Source: Artemia franciscana (Eukaryota; Arthropoda; Branchiopoda; Anostraca; Artemiidae). From it: DNA of 64,000 bases. The DNA is taken from assembly GCF_032884065.1 (NCBI RefSeq), contig NC_088872.1, positions 8,865,493 to 8,929,492 on the forward strand, in the 5' to 3' direction. The notes under the pieces were generated by a model that made no database searches, was not told the DNA's origin, and saw nothing but the letters and a program-made list of their open reading frames with translations. The position numbers and the translations under genes were made by a program. This document shows, one piece after another, positions 1 to 51,625 of the stretch (position 1 is its first letter; every line of letters begins with the position of its first letter).

Positions 1-164
1 TATTTTTTTGTTGTTTTTTCAATGCTGAGGAATAGCCTTTGATCATGTGATTACTGATCGATAGCGAAGAAACAAAACCAAAGTGTTGCTCTCGCAACAC
101 TTTAGTTGGCAAAGCCGGACAAAGGTTGCCGCAACACTTCACGTTGCCCGGGCAACGTAGGTCT

Positions 165-235
165 AATTTCTGTTCGTTTTAATTTTTAATGTCGCTCCTT
201 ACTTTCATTTAAAAAATTGCTTTTTTTTAATATGA
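165..235 (+). repeat. Foldback-family terminal segment
   Basis: Contains TTCTGTTCGTTTTAATTTTT followed by AATGTCGCTCCTTACTTTCA, the right arm seen in full copies at 10200-10262, 23720-23775 and 30930-30975. Only one arm is visible here. Confidence 0.6.
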
Positions 236-314
236 TAAAGAAATAGTTATCTAGAAAATTTGTCAATGTTTATTTTCAGGTTATTTGATTTGTTAGGAGT
301 GTAATGTCAAAAAA

Positions 315-430
315 TGAAAATCGAAGAGATCGCCAGTTGTGCCTGTTGGTCCAGGGTTGGAAGCATCGACTAGTGACCAGGGAATTTTGGGTTTAAGTCC
401 CGAGCCAGTAGCAATTTCTTGACCCAATTA
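315..430 (+). repeat. tRNA-like SINE head (tentative)
   Basis: GGGTTTAAGTCCC (about 396-408) forms a 3-bp stem with a 7-base loop like a tRNA T-arm (box B). Upstream TTGGTCCAGGGTTGG (345-359) is a loose box A. No convincing acceptor or anticodon stem was found, so this is at most a tRNA-derived repeat. Confidence 0.3.
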
Positions 431-2115
431 TTATTGATTGGTCCAAATTTAATTTGTTTGATTTTTCACTGAAGTAACGTAATAGGCCTACTTTGTCTAT
501 GGGAAACCGCCGCTTATAAGGAGTGAAAACCCATTTGTCCACTAAGAAATTTGGCATATTTAGAAGGTGTTTTTTCTTTATATTTCAGATAAAAAGTTTA
601 ACCTAAACTATTTCTTAGATCACTCTGTCTTTTTGATTTATAAATAAAATCAAGATTCAGTAACACTTAGTTGAATTTTTAATTAAGCAACTAAATAAAT
701 CGAAAGCTTAATCTGAACGATTTTGGCTTTTTATATATTATATTTATGCGGTTTTCCCCAAACTCAAAAACAATAAAATAGAAATGATCTTCCCATCAGT
801 TAGCTCTACGAAATTTATTTCTAAGACCACATTGCCCTATGTATTTTTAAATACGATAAATTTATATTTATGATAAAATTACCTTCACTGTGTAAATCAC
901 TGTATAAAACTTTTAATTAGGAAAACGAAAATGCTTCTCTCGTTACATTTTGACCCATGATTTATATATTTTTATTTCTCTTTATATTTATAAAGGCTTA
1001 ATAGGAAAGTTGGAATACCGAATGACCTCGACATACTCGTATTTAGAAAGGAATAAAACCAAATATTTGGACTAAAACGTTTAAATTTCTCTGTCAATAA
1101 TTTTTTCATTTGCTAAGTTTTCTTTTCTCAGAATGTTTTTTTTTTAATTATTCTTTCTTAGGCTTCTCAAATAACGTAAGCTTTAAGTATACGTTTATTT
1201 CAGCGCTGTGAAGAATTTTAACAAAGGGGTAACGATCAGAATTTACAGAAGTAGCAATGAAGACGAATAGTGGAAATACGATTTACATACCAGATTGAAA
1301 AACTTTTTTGACTAAAATATTGAAGACGTGTTATTGCTTTTGAGAAACAAAGAATATGACACGGCATTGTTGTATACATATTTTTTTCCTTCTAATAGCT
1401 TTGTTTCAATCCTCGAAAAATCTCAACCTAATAGATAAGAAATCAATGAAATTACCACCAATTTATATACAACTTGGTAAATCTTCTATGTATTCCTATT
1501 TATCATCCCTGGAAGGAAGTGATAAATTTTCCACTGGGGATTCCTTTAGAAAAAGATGTTTTCCATCGAGAATTTCTATTGTTTTCTTGACGCGTGAAAG
1601 TAAGAGATAGAGGGAAAGTCAGAAAACTGAACAGTATAGCTATCAAGTATGAATAAAATAATCTTTATTTGAATAGAATATCTATGGGCAACTCAAAAAT
1701 TATTTACTTTTTTACAAAAGGGTGAATAGAATGTGTTTAAGCTTTTTGTTCGGGAGACAAACAAGAGAAAAAGTCTAATTTTTATCGGCTTAATTTTATG
1801 GCCTGATACCCTCCTACAAAATTGCATGTGAATGCAGGCCCTTCTAGTGGGAAAGGACACGCCTTTCTAAACCTATCTGTTCGTTGCTTTCTGCCCAAAA
1901 TTATTCTTCAAGTTTATCTTAGGTCAGAAGAGGGGAATAGTCCTCATAAAAGCTTCACTCTCATGTCCCACCTCCCTAGTGGGTTTACTCCATAGATTTC
2001 AAACCGTTCAGTAAAAAAAGCTTTCCGGTGAAAAGTCGGTGGTGGGAAAGTGATCTTGGAGGAGTGAAGGTATAGATTAATTTTTTTTGTATTTTTGTAT
2101 ACAAGACATAGAAAT

Positions 2116-3400
2116 GCCGACTTTTTTGTGCATTACTCACTTTTTTCGTTGATGAGTGATTAAAATTTGTTTCTTACGCTTCAAACAAGGCACAAAATGC
2201 CACTTTTTCAAAAAAGTGGCGGTGATAGGTGCATTATTTTTAGGGTGGTACTGAAAGGGCGGTACTTTTTTGTGCATTACTCACTTTTTGCGTAGATGAG
2301 TGATTAAAATTTGTTTCTTACGCTTCAAACAAGGTACAAAAATGCTAGCTTTTTCAAAAAGAAGTGGTGGTGATAGGTGTATTACTTTTAGGGTGGTACT
2401 GAAAGGGCGGTACTTTTTTGTGCATTACTCACTTTTTGCGTAGATGAGTGATTAAAATTTGTTTTTTACGCTTCAAACAAGGTACAAAATGCCAGCTTTT
2501 TCAAAAAGAAGTGGTGGTGATAGGTGCATTACTTTTAGGGTGGTACTGAAAGGGCGGTACTTTTTTGTGCATTACTCACTTTTTGCGTAGATGAGTGATT
2601 AAAATTTGTTTCTTACGCTTCAAACAAGGTACAAAAATGCTAGCTTTTTCAAAAAGAAGTGGTGGTGATAGGTGTATTATTTTTAGGGTGGTACTGAAAG
2701 GGCGGTACTTTTTTGTGCATTACTCACTTTTTGCGTAGATGAGTGATTAAAATTTGTTTCTTACGCTTCAAACAAGGCACAAAATGCCACTTTTTCAAAA
2801 AAGTGGCGGTGATAGGTGCATTATTTTTAGGGTGGTACTGAAAGGGCGGTACTTTTTTGTGCATTACTCACTTTTTGCGTAGATGAGTGATTAAAATTTG
2901 TTTCTTACGCTTCAAACAAGGCACAAAAATGCTAGCTTTTTCAAAAAGAAGTGGTGGTGATAGGTGTATTACTTTTAGGGTGGTACTGAAAGGGCGGTAC
3001 TTTTTTGTGCATTACTCACTTTTTGCGTAGATGAGTGATTAAAATTTGTTTCTTACGCTTCAAACAAGGTACAAAAATGCTAGCTTTTTCAAAAAGAAGT
3101 GGTGGTGATAGGTGCATTATTTTTAGGGTGGTACTGAAAGGGCGGTACTTTTTTGTGCATTACTCACTTTTTGCGTAGATGAGTGATTAAAATTTGTTTC
3201 TTACGCTTCAAACAAGGTACAAAATGCCACTTTTTCAAAAAAGTGGTGGTGATAGGTGCATTACTTTTAGGGTGGTACTGAAAGGGCGGTACTTTTTTGT
3301 GCATTACTCACTTTTTGCGTAGATTAGTGATTAAGATTTGTTTCTTGCACTTCAAACAAGGTATAAAATGCCAACTTTTCAAAAAAGTGGCGGTGATAGG
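2116..3400 (+). repeat. Minisatellite, 144-148 bp unit, about 9 copies
   Basis: The phrase GTGCATTACTCAC recurs at 2128, 2272, 2420, 2567, 2715, 2859, 3007, 3155 and 3299 (spacings 144, 148, 147, 148, 144, 148, 148, 144). Short units contain a hairpin GCCACTTTTTCAAAAAAGTG next to GGCGGTG. Long units carry GCTAGCTTTTTCAAAAAGAA or close variants. The first and last copies are more diverged. Confidence 0.97.
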
Positions 3401-4554
3401 TTTTCAAGGGGCCAAGGACTGACTTTGTGTCTTTAGTCACTCATTGAAAAAAAAAATTGCACTTATAAAAAAATTAAATATAAAAAAAATTTATATTTAA
3501 ATAAGATGCAGCCTGGTCGTACTTCCTTTTTAAAGTACGGGTAATGAGAAAACGATCTTGCATTGAGTTTCAATGAGTAATCATTTATTTAAGAATTGAT
3601 TATTTATTCGAATAAAGGCACTTTGATAACACATTTTCTTTTGGTTCTTTTAAGGTATCTAAATTTTCCTTTGTAAAAACAACTGATATGCATAGGTTTA
3701 TTTTATATTAAATAATCAAAAAATCAGATTCGACAAGAAATATTGATAGAGTCAGGATGAAAAGAGTCAGGATTTCCCAATTTTCCCATATATTGCGTGA
3801 ATGTCCTTTTTGATTTCATACATATCCTTAATCAGGGCAGCAATTCACAAAAATATTAGGGGGAAGAAGGATTTTTTGATCCTTTTTTTAATGAAAATAC
3901 AAAAATACTCCCCTTTAATGCTAGTGGGCGGGTTAATTTTGCTGTTTTTAAGTTTTTCGACGAGGAAATAGAAATAAAGCTGTTTTTTAATCTAGGGGAG
4001 GGGATAGAAAACTTAGAGGGCAATCATCCACCCACTACCACTCCCCCCTCGCTGACCCCCTAGATCTTAAATACTTACAAAAGACCCTTAACGAGAACAA
4101 GCATGATAGTGTTGCCAAATGATTAAGATTCTATAATTCTAGATTGTACGAAGCCAGAGCTGGTACACAATCATTGACAAAAGGTATTAAATATCCCCTA
4201 TTATTACAAACCATTTATCTGTGGTCAATTCTCTCAGACAAGTTACGTAACTATTGCCTTACCAATGAAATTTTTGTGTCCGCACTTTTTCCTAGCTTCT
4301 GGTCCTACCTTGTTCATACCCCGCTAAGAAGGAAATAAGGCTCTGTTTAAACTCAAGCTTGCTTGACCTGCTACCTGATTGCTTGTAAAATAATAACTTT
4401 TTTAGAAAAAAAAAAGAGAAAAACTTGTCCTTTAAATATGTTATGCAATGCTTTCGTTTTCATTTTTTGTGTTAAAAATTTTTAATGTTTCCCGGTAGCA
4501 ACAACAAAACCATTTTTGAACATTTTTGTGTATTCTCTTTACTTTTTTTTCTAG

Positions 4555-42024
<37,470 letters not shown>

Positions 42025-42361
42025 GCAGTACCTCAAACGGAAACCTTATACATGTTATTTTCTAAAAGTTTTTATTGGGAAGTGTGGTGCCAAGAATAGG
42101 GTGCTCGCCCCACTAGGGAGCCTTTTACGGGGCTAATCAAGAATGAGCGAAATCATAACTATGCTTAAAAGTAACGAAATTTACCTAAAACCTTAAAAGA
42201 AAAAACGAAATTTGAATTCTTACTTTCTAGGATAAGAAAAATATAAGATTAAAATTTAAGACACTTCTCAAAAAATGTGCAAGGTGATCCTTACAGTTTG
42301 TAATTTGGCTCACTTTTAATAACTTTAAGCGTACCTCTGTCTGCATAGGAGCTAACTGTTT

Positions 42362-42367
42362 AATAAA
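42362..42367 (+). promoter_or_regulatory. Candidate GAD polyadenylation signal
   Basis: Canonical AATAAA 338 nt after the GAD stop codon, followed within 10 nt by a T-rich stretch. It is the first perfect hexamer I noticed downstream. Use is not shown by sequence alone. Confidence 0.4.
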
Positions 42368-44103
42368 TATGATTTTTTTTTTGTCGAATGGTACCACAGA
42401 TAATTCAAACTGACAACATTAACAACTTCAGCAAATTCATAGAAATGAAGACTTTCCTGCCATCTAGAATAGCTGCTAATTTAATATAGATAAACTTTAA
42501 AGAAAGATTATACTATCTAAAATATTTGTTATGACGTGGTGGAATCTAATATGATGAAATTACAAGATAATCTAAATATTTAACTAAACAGCAAAGTGGA
42601 GGATTGGTAAATGGAAGCATATTCGCTTAATATCATTTGAATGAATGAAAGTTGGCGATCTCATTAGTTTTGATTATTTGTGCTAAGCAAGGGGCTCCAC
42701 AACTTAAGAGACGATGAAAACAAAGGAAATATTTCTACTGCTAGGGATTTAATTTAGTGGTATCTAGCCTCTCTGGACAGATCTATAGTTTACTGTTCTG
42801 CAGTAAGTATTAGATCCTCTGCTCAGCCATAATACGTCTACAATCTTGAAGCCCGTTCAGTGTTATATACATCCAAGGACGTACCTACACCCGTAGGAAG
42901 GCAACCCTCCCTCCATAAAGGACTAGGGTGTAATAAAGTACCATAGTTATTATATGATCAAATGTATTCTCCTTGCAACAGTAATCTATATAGGTTTCTA
43001 AAAAAATGAATCCTTACAAATTGGGAATTTACTTCTTTTAAATTGCTTATCTGTGTAATTGTGTGACTGTTTTTTTTCTGTTTTGCTCGGTTCATTCATA
43101 TGAATGTAAGTAATAGCCTCACAAATGTAAGTACCCCTCCCCTAGGAATGTAATTTTGATTATTACAAATCCCGATCAATTTAAAGTACAAAAAAGAATT
43201 TATTGGGAAAGTGACAGATTTATAGATAAATACATATACCCTTCCAAGAAAAGCGCTCCACGAAAGTTTATCAATGCATAGTTCTGTCAAAGAATTAACA
43301 AAAAGAAAAGACAAAAATCAATGCCAACAGTAAGATCGAGGGTGTTGTATACTCAAAAAGCTCAATAAAGAATGTAACAGAAAATTTTGGAGCATATAAC
43401 AAAACAAATGTAAAAAAAGATAGATATGGCTCACAAAAATATAAGAGTTTGTGTAGCTGGGGCACCGTTTTAATTCTATAATTTTTATTTCACCGCCTTC
43501 AATTTTATATATGTGCATTTAATGTTTTCTGATCGCTGCTAAGGCATTTGAGCCGCAAAAGTCATTGATTTGCATGCCGCCAGGCTAAGAAAACAAAACT
43601 AAAATTCTACTTAATTTAATAAATTTTATATTTTGAACATAAAAATTTTTTTCAATTTATTTTTGACAGCTCTACTACTTCATTTGGTTTGTAAAAGCCC
43701 TGACAGGAGTCAAACTGTTTCAACAACGGTGTCGGTTGATTTCCAGATCATTTGTTTGGGCCTGAATTGATTTTTCTACCCTTTCTTCAAAGTTTTACCA
43801 ACTGATGTTTCACTTTATCTTTCAACCTTTGCTCTTTTTGTCGATTTTGTTTGCTTTGTCGATTTGCTCTTTCAACCTTTTTACTGTCGTGGCTTAAAGC
43901 GTGTGCTATGACCTGAAATCCTTCATTTCCTGCTAAAGCAATCTTTTTCAAAAAGTTTACCTGCCGAACTCAGAAAATGGCACGGCCATTTTCTGGCCAT
44001 GCTCGCACGGCCATACTCAGGACACAGCGATTTTCCTGCACCTCTGAATTAACCTCCCTACCTGCCAAATCTGTTTTTTATAATTGTTCTTATTCTTATT
44101 GCA

Positions 44104-44690
44104 CTTTTACAAAATTCCAACAGACTCGCATTAAATTGGCGCTTTGTTGGAGATACTGCACTATGCATGTATATATGCTTATAGTTTTTATCTATTAACT
44201 TGTTTTCTACAATTTCACTATACTGATACATGTGCTCATCACATTGTATTGGTTTTAATTGCACTTTTATTAATTAAATATGCCATTGAGGATGAAGGTA
44301 TCAAAACATATTGCTCTTCCCATGGCAAAATACTGAGTTTTAAAAAAACACTGCCAATCAGATAAGCCACCACTCCAAATTGCCTTCAAAGAACTTTTAC
44401 AAAATTCCAACAGACTTGCATTAAATTGGCTTTGTTGGAGATACTACACATTGCATGTATATATGCTTACAGTTTTTATCTATTAAATTGTTTTCTCCAA
44501 TTTCACTGCACTGATACGCGTGCTCATCACATTGTATTTGTTTTAATAGCACTTTTATCAATTAAATCTGCCATTGAAAATGAAGGTATCAAAACCTGTT
44601 GCTCTTCCCATGCCATGTTACTGTCTGAGTTTGAAAAACACTGCCGATCAGCGTTGCCACCACTTCGAATTGCCTTCAAAGTTTTTTGGT
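44104..44690 (+). repeat. Direct duplication, about 290 bp x 2
   Basis: CTTTTACAAAATTCCAACAG occurs at 44104 and 44394, and the copies run in parallel to near 44690. Each holds an open frame with similar hydrophobic peptide (copy 1 LEILHYACIYAYSFYLLTCF, copy 2 LEILHIACIYAYSFYLLNCF). I recognise no family, and the similarity can be explained by the duplication alone. Confidence 0.93.
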
Positions 44691-46250
44691 AGCATAAAGA
44701 ATTTTTTCACCGAGTCTAAAGTCAATAAATGTGTATTTATGTGTCGCATTGATAATATTTCGATTAATATTTCGCGCCAGACTAACTTTTATTCCATCTT
44801 CTTTTCATTGACTTTAAAAAAAATTAAATGTGTTGCCAAAAATAAGGCTCATATGGCAACGCTACTATAACTCAGTATTGAGAACCATCAGTAGCCGTAT
44901 TTATTTAGAATAAAAGAGATTTTTAAAATTCAAACTAGAAGTCCGATAAACTTGCTCAAGGAATTGCTCAAGGGGGAGGGAGGGGGTGATGATGTCTCCT
45001 ATGGTGAGCAAGGTTATAAGGAAAAGACTATTTTTTTCGTTGCATAAACTTGAATAGGAATATATAGTTTCTAAACCAACTCTGTAAATTATCTCTGAAA
45101 ACTTCCTTTAAATCGCTACTTGCGTACTCCTAAGAAAAAATTTTGGACCAGTGTCATTGTTTTTTCTTTGGTATTAATGAACTTTTTATTCTTTGAATAA
45201 ATTCTTCTTTTATCTTTTCCAATATTTAATAATAAAAGTTAATAATTAAATTATAAAATTTAATTTCTCAAGTATTTAGTTTGCGGCCAAGAATAGTACA
45301 ACTCGAAAAGGATGATGTTTGACAATGAATACAAAAATACAATTAGCTCTTGAATATTTAGTATTTAATTTTAAGAAATCAGACTCTCTTTTATAAAACT
45401 TCTTCATAAAGGACACATAATAGAGAAAGGGGCTTTGGAAGGTTTTCTATGTCAATTTTTGTATATGAAACATAATAAAAAAAAATATTCATCATCAAAA
45501 CAGTCCTGATGGACCGAAATGAAGTACAGAAGGGATACTTTGTCTTTTTCAGAATGTGTAACCTAAAGACAATAGATGTGTGATACAGATATCCAGCTTG
45601 GCAACATTTTTGTAACCGATAAATGGGGTACTTGGGCTCGTCTGTCGTAATTTTCTTCCAAAAATATTTTTCGGACAGTTAGACATTTGTATTATATGCT
45701 TTATGTTTGTGGCGTAACCGGTTATTTTAATAGTACGGACTATATTGTTGGACTTTCAAGTTAGGGTAAAAAATTGGTCCAAACCTCCTAGTTACTTTTT
45801 TTTCGTGGTTTCTTGTGCAGATTACTACACGTTATGAACATTGTATTTCTTTTACAAAATAAAAAGCGCTCAAGCTGCTCAGTCTATTTTATGAAGTGTT
45901 TTTCCTTCAAAGCAGCGCAAGACTTTTTCGCTCTTCTACGAAATTGTTGTTTTCTAATAACTGTCTAACAAACGTGGCTTTCTAAAAATAATTTTTGTTC
46001 CTTACTTTTTAAAATTTATTTAATTTTCTAGATATATTCAGCTTTATTTTTCTAGAAAATTCAAATATGCTTTGCAAATCAAAATTGTTCCCTTCTTTTA
46101 CTAAATCAGATTTGCGTTATTGTCGTTTTTCTCCAAGTGCATTATATACCTGTTTTTGTATTTTGTTTATTGTCAATTGGCTTTAATAGACATATCCAAA
46201 AAAGCCAAGAATAAAAGAACGAAACATATCAAATGTTCTCTTTCACGTAG

Positions 46251-46397
<147 letters not shown>

Positions 46398-47520
46398 TAG
46401 CTAGAACTCGAATATTAAAATTATGTTATTTTGTTTTCATTTTAATACTAGAGTATGAATTATGCAACAGAATCCCAAGTCTTCCATTAATGTATTTCCA
46501 CCATGGGCGAGTGTGTGTTTATGCATATCATTAGTTGTTAGCCATGTATTATTGGTTTATGTTGATTAATTACAGGGGCACCGATTGGATGGAGGGTACA
46601 TCCACTCCTAGTTTGTTCTGCCTCCCCGAGATATTGAAAAAGTAACTTCTTTTGTATCTTCAGTTTTGAACAGCAATCCTTGTTCCCCCCTACATTTTCG
46701 TGAATTGGTGCCCTTGAATGATCGCTAGTTAGATACTGATGTATGAGAAGTATAAATACTGATACAGATGTATAAGAAAATCAAGACTGTCTGTGAGAAA
46801 AATGGAAAAGACGTTATCTGGCACTTCTCCAAAAATCATGAAGTTAATCTTAGGAACTCAAATAAAAAATATTTCATTTTATAAATCTTGCTTTTACTTT
46901 TGCTTTATATTGACCTAAAATACCCAAAAATAAGTTCCTTTTGTTTCACGATTTTGAGATAAATTCTTTTCGGTTTAAGCTTGGACACTTTATTTAGTGT
47001 AATTTCTATTCGTTTATGTTTTCATTTATAGCGGTAGTCCCCCAATACTATCTAGCGTTTTGCTTACATTGACCCTACGAAAAAGATTTATTTTTATCAA
47101 AAAAGACAGTAGAGATATTCGGATAGTTTTTAACTAGCCAATCGTGTGCATAAATTTAATGTCCAGCAAACTAATCTAGCCTCAAATAATTAAAATAAAA
47201 TTAACGGCAACAGAAATCTGCCTACTCTCAGAGAATTTCCGGTTGAATAGAAACAAATTTAGATCTCTAATGTAAATCCAGATTTTATTGATTTAAAAGT
47301 AAGCTTCTTTTGAGTTTTTCTGGCTATTCTGAGCAGCAATGTGCTGTCAACGGTAGTAGTATTTGTTTTATATTTTGTATTCTTTCATTTCCTGTTTAAC
47401 GGATTTCATCTCCTAGATATTTAAAGATATTAAAAATGTTTTCCGTACTTTTTTTTCGTCATAAGAACTAATGGTGAAACTAAGTATCTTTGAAATCTGC
47501 ACTAAAATTCACAACAATCG

Positions 47521-47790
47521 TTTCTTTGTCAATCTCAATTTTAGATGAAATTTTATAAATTGTCTCTGATAATGTTGCAAAAATCGCTTTTAAGAAGAAA
47601 TAGATAAGTCGATAATTTTAAGGAAGAAAGAAATCATTTTCACTGGTTTTAATGTACAATATTTCTTTGTCAATCTCAAGTTTTTGTGAAATTTTATAGA
47701 TTGTTTCTGATAATATTGAAAAATTGTTTTTCTTTAAGAATAACTGTAAGAGAAGTATTGCATTATAATTTCAAGGCAGAAAGAAATTAT
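47521..47790 (+). repeat. Imperfect direct repeat, about 141 bp x 2
   Basis: TTTCTTTGTCAATCTCAA occurs at 47521 and 47662. It is followed in both by GAAATTTTATA(A/G)ATTGT, TCTGATAAT and later AGGAAGAAAG or AGGCAGAAAG. Confidence 0.8.
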
Positions 47791-48769
47791 CTGTCAGATA
47801 CATCTGGAATAATTTATAATCGTTGATCTTGAATTCAAACTGACCAACTGCTTAAGTTAGTCTTTCTTTGTTTAGTATTTGTATTTGATATTTGTTTAAT
47901 ATTTGAAAATGAAAGACAACAAATATTTCAAAGCTAAACGAAATCCTTAGAATTATAATCCCATAATAGTCCCTTTAGCCCCCTCCTTCCTCGCATAAAA
48001 GACTGAAAACCCACAAAATTATAAATTTTTGTAACCTCTGGGAAAATATCTTTTCTGGGATAAAACAACGTCTATTTTTAAGCTCAGCCATTCCTTGGAA
48101 CTTCTTTACAGACTTGCCTCCCCTCCGCAGGACAATTATCAGTAAACTACAAGTACTTAACTTTATCAGTATTATCAGCAAATTTCGACTCATCAGTAAT
48201 TGACTTGTGATTAAGTTATTAGTCGTAAAAACATGTTATTTTTGTTGTTATATGTTTTGTTGTTATGAAATAAAATCATTTATTCAGTCGTTAAAAATTG
48301 ACAGTCTGGATATTTCACCAAACAGCAAACGTTTAGCGTTTATGTTTTTTTGTTTGTTTCTGTAATTTCAAAATTCGTAGAAAACTTCGTTTAGTACACG
48401 ATACTCGCTTCCACATCAAACCTATTTTGGTTTTTCTAAGGTACAGTTTGTCTAATAGGTATGTCGCAACAAAAACATACTATAAAGTATGTTTTTAGTT
48501 TTTTGGCTTTCATTTAACATGGATTTATTAGAGAGAGAAAACAAATTTGTTTTAGATATTAAACATTCATCAAAAAGGTGGTTTCAAAAGCTAAATTTTC
48601 AAAATATTACAATTAGTTAGAAAATGAGATAAAGTGATTTAAGGAAAAAAGAAAGAAAAACTAGGCTTCTAGAGTATCGAACAACATCTCGGACAATGGA
48701 TTAAACTTATCGAATGAACGGGTTAGCTCCTTAATTGTTGTAGCATACAAATGTGTAGCCATAAGAGTC

Positions 48770-49080
48770 AGTATTTAGCAGTAACGTGAAGGCAATAGTA
48801 CTAGTATGTACATAGAGCCTTTTGATTAGTTCAAAATCAACCTATACATGCCTGAAAGTTTCAACTTGATACTCTAAGTTATTCCTGAGATATTACTGAT
48901 ACATTCTTTTGACAATTCACTTGCAAATTGTGGGTGCTTTGATTTAGTTCAATATCCCCTTAAACATTCTCTGAAAGCTTCACGTTAATACTCTTAGCTT
49001 CAGCGGTAGCAATAGTTGTAGAAATAATGGAAGCATTAGTAGCAGTCTACACATAGCACCTGTGTTCAATTGAACAGATT
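48770..49080 (+). repeat. Imperfect tandem repeat, about 130-140 bp
   Basis: CTGAAAGTTTCAACTTGATA then CTCTAAGTT near 48851 parallels CTGAAAGCTTCACGTTAATA then CTCTTAGCTT near 48980. TTTTGATTAGTTCAAAATCA parallels GCTTTGATTTAGTTCAATAT. The copies are old and diverged. Confidence 0.65.
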
Positions 49081-50639
49081 GGATTTAAACTTAAGATCAA
49101 TCTCAGTTTGAAAAAAATGTCATATAACCATGTTTGAATTATTGGATGTGAGTTACCAACCGCTGAGTTGCTATTGACAAATCAATGAAGCCCTGAAGGG
49201 AATTTGACCGCCTTTTTTCTAATTATTCTTCTTCTTCACACTTACTGACAGATACTATGCTTCTAGTAATGACAGTTGAACTTTTAACTTGCCAAGACGA
49301 TTAGGTCCATAAACAACGGTGGGAACGAACAAAGAATGTAAATTGTTGATTTTTACTATAGTGCACCGTTTACTTAGCACAGAGAGGGAAGGGAGGATAT
49401 ATCAATATATATAATAGATAATAATTCTATTATTTATTTTGGCATAAAAAGTGCTTAAATACAGTTGAGATATACTAGTATTTTTCTGAAAAAATATTGA
49501 TAATTCAGTGACAAGAAGTCTGCTTTTTCAACTTAAGAACAGTCCTTAATATTATAAAACTTCTGTAGGAGAATGGAGAGTTTTGATCAAAATAGGAGAC
49601 TAGCCCCTTAGGCACTGCAATACAAAATTGTTTAAAAGTTAAGTTGATTAATCTGATCTTTAAGGAATTGCTGGATTATCAACCTAGATTTATTTTATTC
49701 TATAAATGCTGATCTATAATGTACCACCCCAAACAGTAAAACAATATAGCAGATAAGGATAAATTAAGGAGTAATGCAGTGTTCTTAAAATATCTCTTGG
49801 GAAAATATACTTCAACTTTTTTTAAATGCCAACGTTCCTTCCGAGCTTAAGACTAATATAATCTATATGTTCTCTAAAACTAAGACATTCATCAATTAAA
49901 ACTCCAAGATAATATAATTCTCTAAAAAATAATTTTTGTGTAGTTGCTTGATAACTCGAATAAATCAGTCTACTAGGCCAGAGTCAATGTGTCAATGCCG
50001 AAGCTCATGAATTGAGTTGATGATAGTCTATCCCCCTAGCCCGCTTAGGTTGAGGAAGAGAGTTTTAGGTGAGTTCTTAGTGTGTGAGGTGGTGTGGCAT
50101 CTATATTTTCAATCTTGGTAAATATTCCTCCAAAACCACTCAATACGGTCTATAGCTGAAACAGAATATTAGTCAGAAACATTTTTTCTGGTTAGAACCA
50201 AGAGCTAACCTACCTCATATACCTGACCAACATATCAAAATATGGGGTACTTTAGTTACTTTTGATCAGGTCAACTAAAAATTACACTTATAAAAAAAAT
50301 GAAAGCAAGTAAAAAGATTCTGGATGATAGAACATTTTAATGTACATCCTTATCAAAAGATCATTTTTCTCGCTTCTGTATTTTAGCTGCACGGATAGAA
50401 TTGGAAAAATAGTTAAAAACTCAATGTAATAAAATCGTGGATGATAGAGTATTACTATTATTATCATTGTTTTATTTTTATTTCCCTCATAAATGCAAAA
50501 TTTAAGGAGCAACTAATGCACATAAAAAGAAAACATTTTAATCATATCAACGGTATTCGTATTACATATCGACCACAGCTATATCATACAAGTACCCATA
50601 TTGAGAAAACAATTCTTTACTACTACTTCTTCTTCTAGT

Positions 50640-51625
50640 AGAAGTAAGAAAACTTCTTCTTCTACTACTACTAGTACTACTAACACTGCAGCACCAAGCC
50701 ACCTGAGGTCAACATAGTTACGCACGCTCCTCCTTCATCGCAACCTTTTCAAAACCTTCCTCTTTACACCCTCCCAGGAAGTTCCTTTTCCTTTAAGACA
50801 TCCTCCTACCTCAGACGAGGACGACCTGGTTTCTGTTTAGCCTTAGATGGCTGGTGGAAAATGACGATCTTCGGCAATCTGTCATCCTTCTCCGCAGAAC
50901 GTGCCCAAGCCATCTCAATCTTTCTTTCATTATAGCCCTACAAAGCGGGATTGAACCACATTTTTCGTACAGCCCTTCTCCGCAGAACGTGCCCTAGCCA
51001 TCTCGAACTTTCTTTCATTATAGCCCTAGAAAGCAGGATTGAACCCCATTTTTCGTACAGCCTACTGTTTGAAATACGGTCAGTCAGCCGGGTACCCAGA
51101 ACAATCCGTAGGCAATTTATCCGGAAAAAATCTAGCAAATCCTCATCCGCTTTTCGGAGCCACCATGCTTCAGAGCCATATTTGACCATTGTCATCACTG
51201 TAGCTTCCGATATTTTAATCTTGGTTTGCAAGACTTATCTTCCTATTCTACCAAACTTTTTTACTTTGAAAAAAACACCCCAAGTCTTGGCTATTCTACT
51301 TTTAATATCTTCACTGCTCCCTCCATCTTTACTAATAATACTACCAAGGTAAGTGAAGCTGCCCATCTGATAAATCTTTTCGTTACCCAACGTCACCTTT
51401 TCATCTTCACTTATTCCTAGCCTTAGTGACTTAGTCTTCTTAACATTAATTTTCAACCTAAACCAGTCCCTGAACATGCATAACCTTTAAAATTTCATTC
51501 ATTTTGGTCACACTTTCATCTAGGATACTTAAATCATCAGCATAAACTAAGTCCAGGAGAGCTTTTCCTCCCCATGTGACTCCGTGGTCTTCCATTGCCT
51601 TTCCTGTACTCCTTAAGAAATATGA
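50640..51625 (-). pseudogene. RTE-like LINE fragment with RT YADD box
   Basis: The - strand reads GKALLDLVYADDLSILDESV (catalytic YADD near 51545-51532), then KINVKKTKSLRLGISEDEKV and FTYLGSIISKDGGSSEDIKS (51477-51235). EATVMTMVKYGSEAWWLRKA and LRIVLGTRLTDRISNSRLYE follow (51231-50938). A frameshift lies near 51233 and a small internal duplication near 50930-51050. The 3' end at about 50640-50690 is a CTA/AGT-type simple repeat, as in the larger copy at 58845. Confidence 0.85.

Larger units (their letters stand above)
1..4554. other. Upstream GAD intron or 5' flank
   Basis: No coding exon could be supported. It holds a foldback-repeat end (165-235), a tRNA-like repeat head (315-430), AT-rich sequence without recognisable genes (480-2110 and 3410-4550) and a minisatellite (2116-3400). 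Short open frames at 1356-1610 and 4144-4338 show no family resemblance. Confidence 0.7.

Noticed and set aside
1356..1610. 84-residue open frame as a possible upstream GAD exon
   Set aside because: No similarity to the GAD N-terminus and no phase-1 donor matching exon a.
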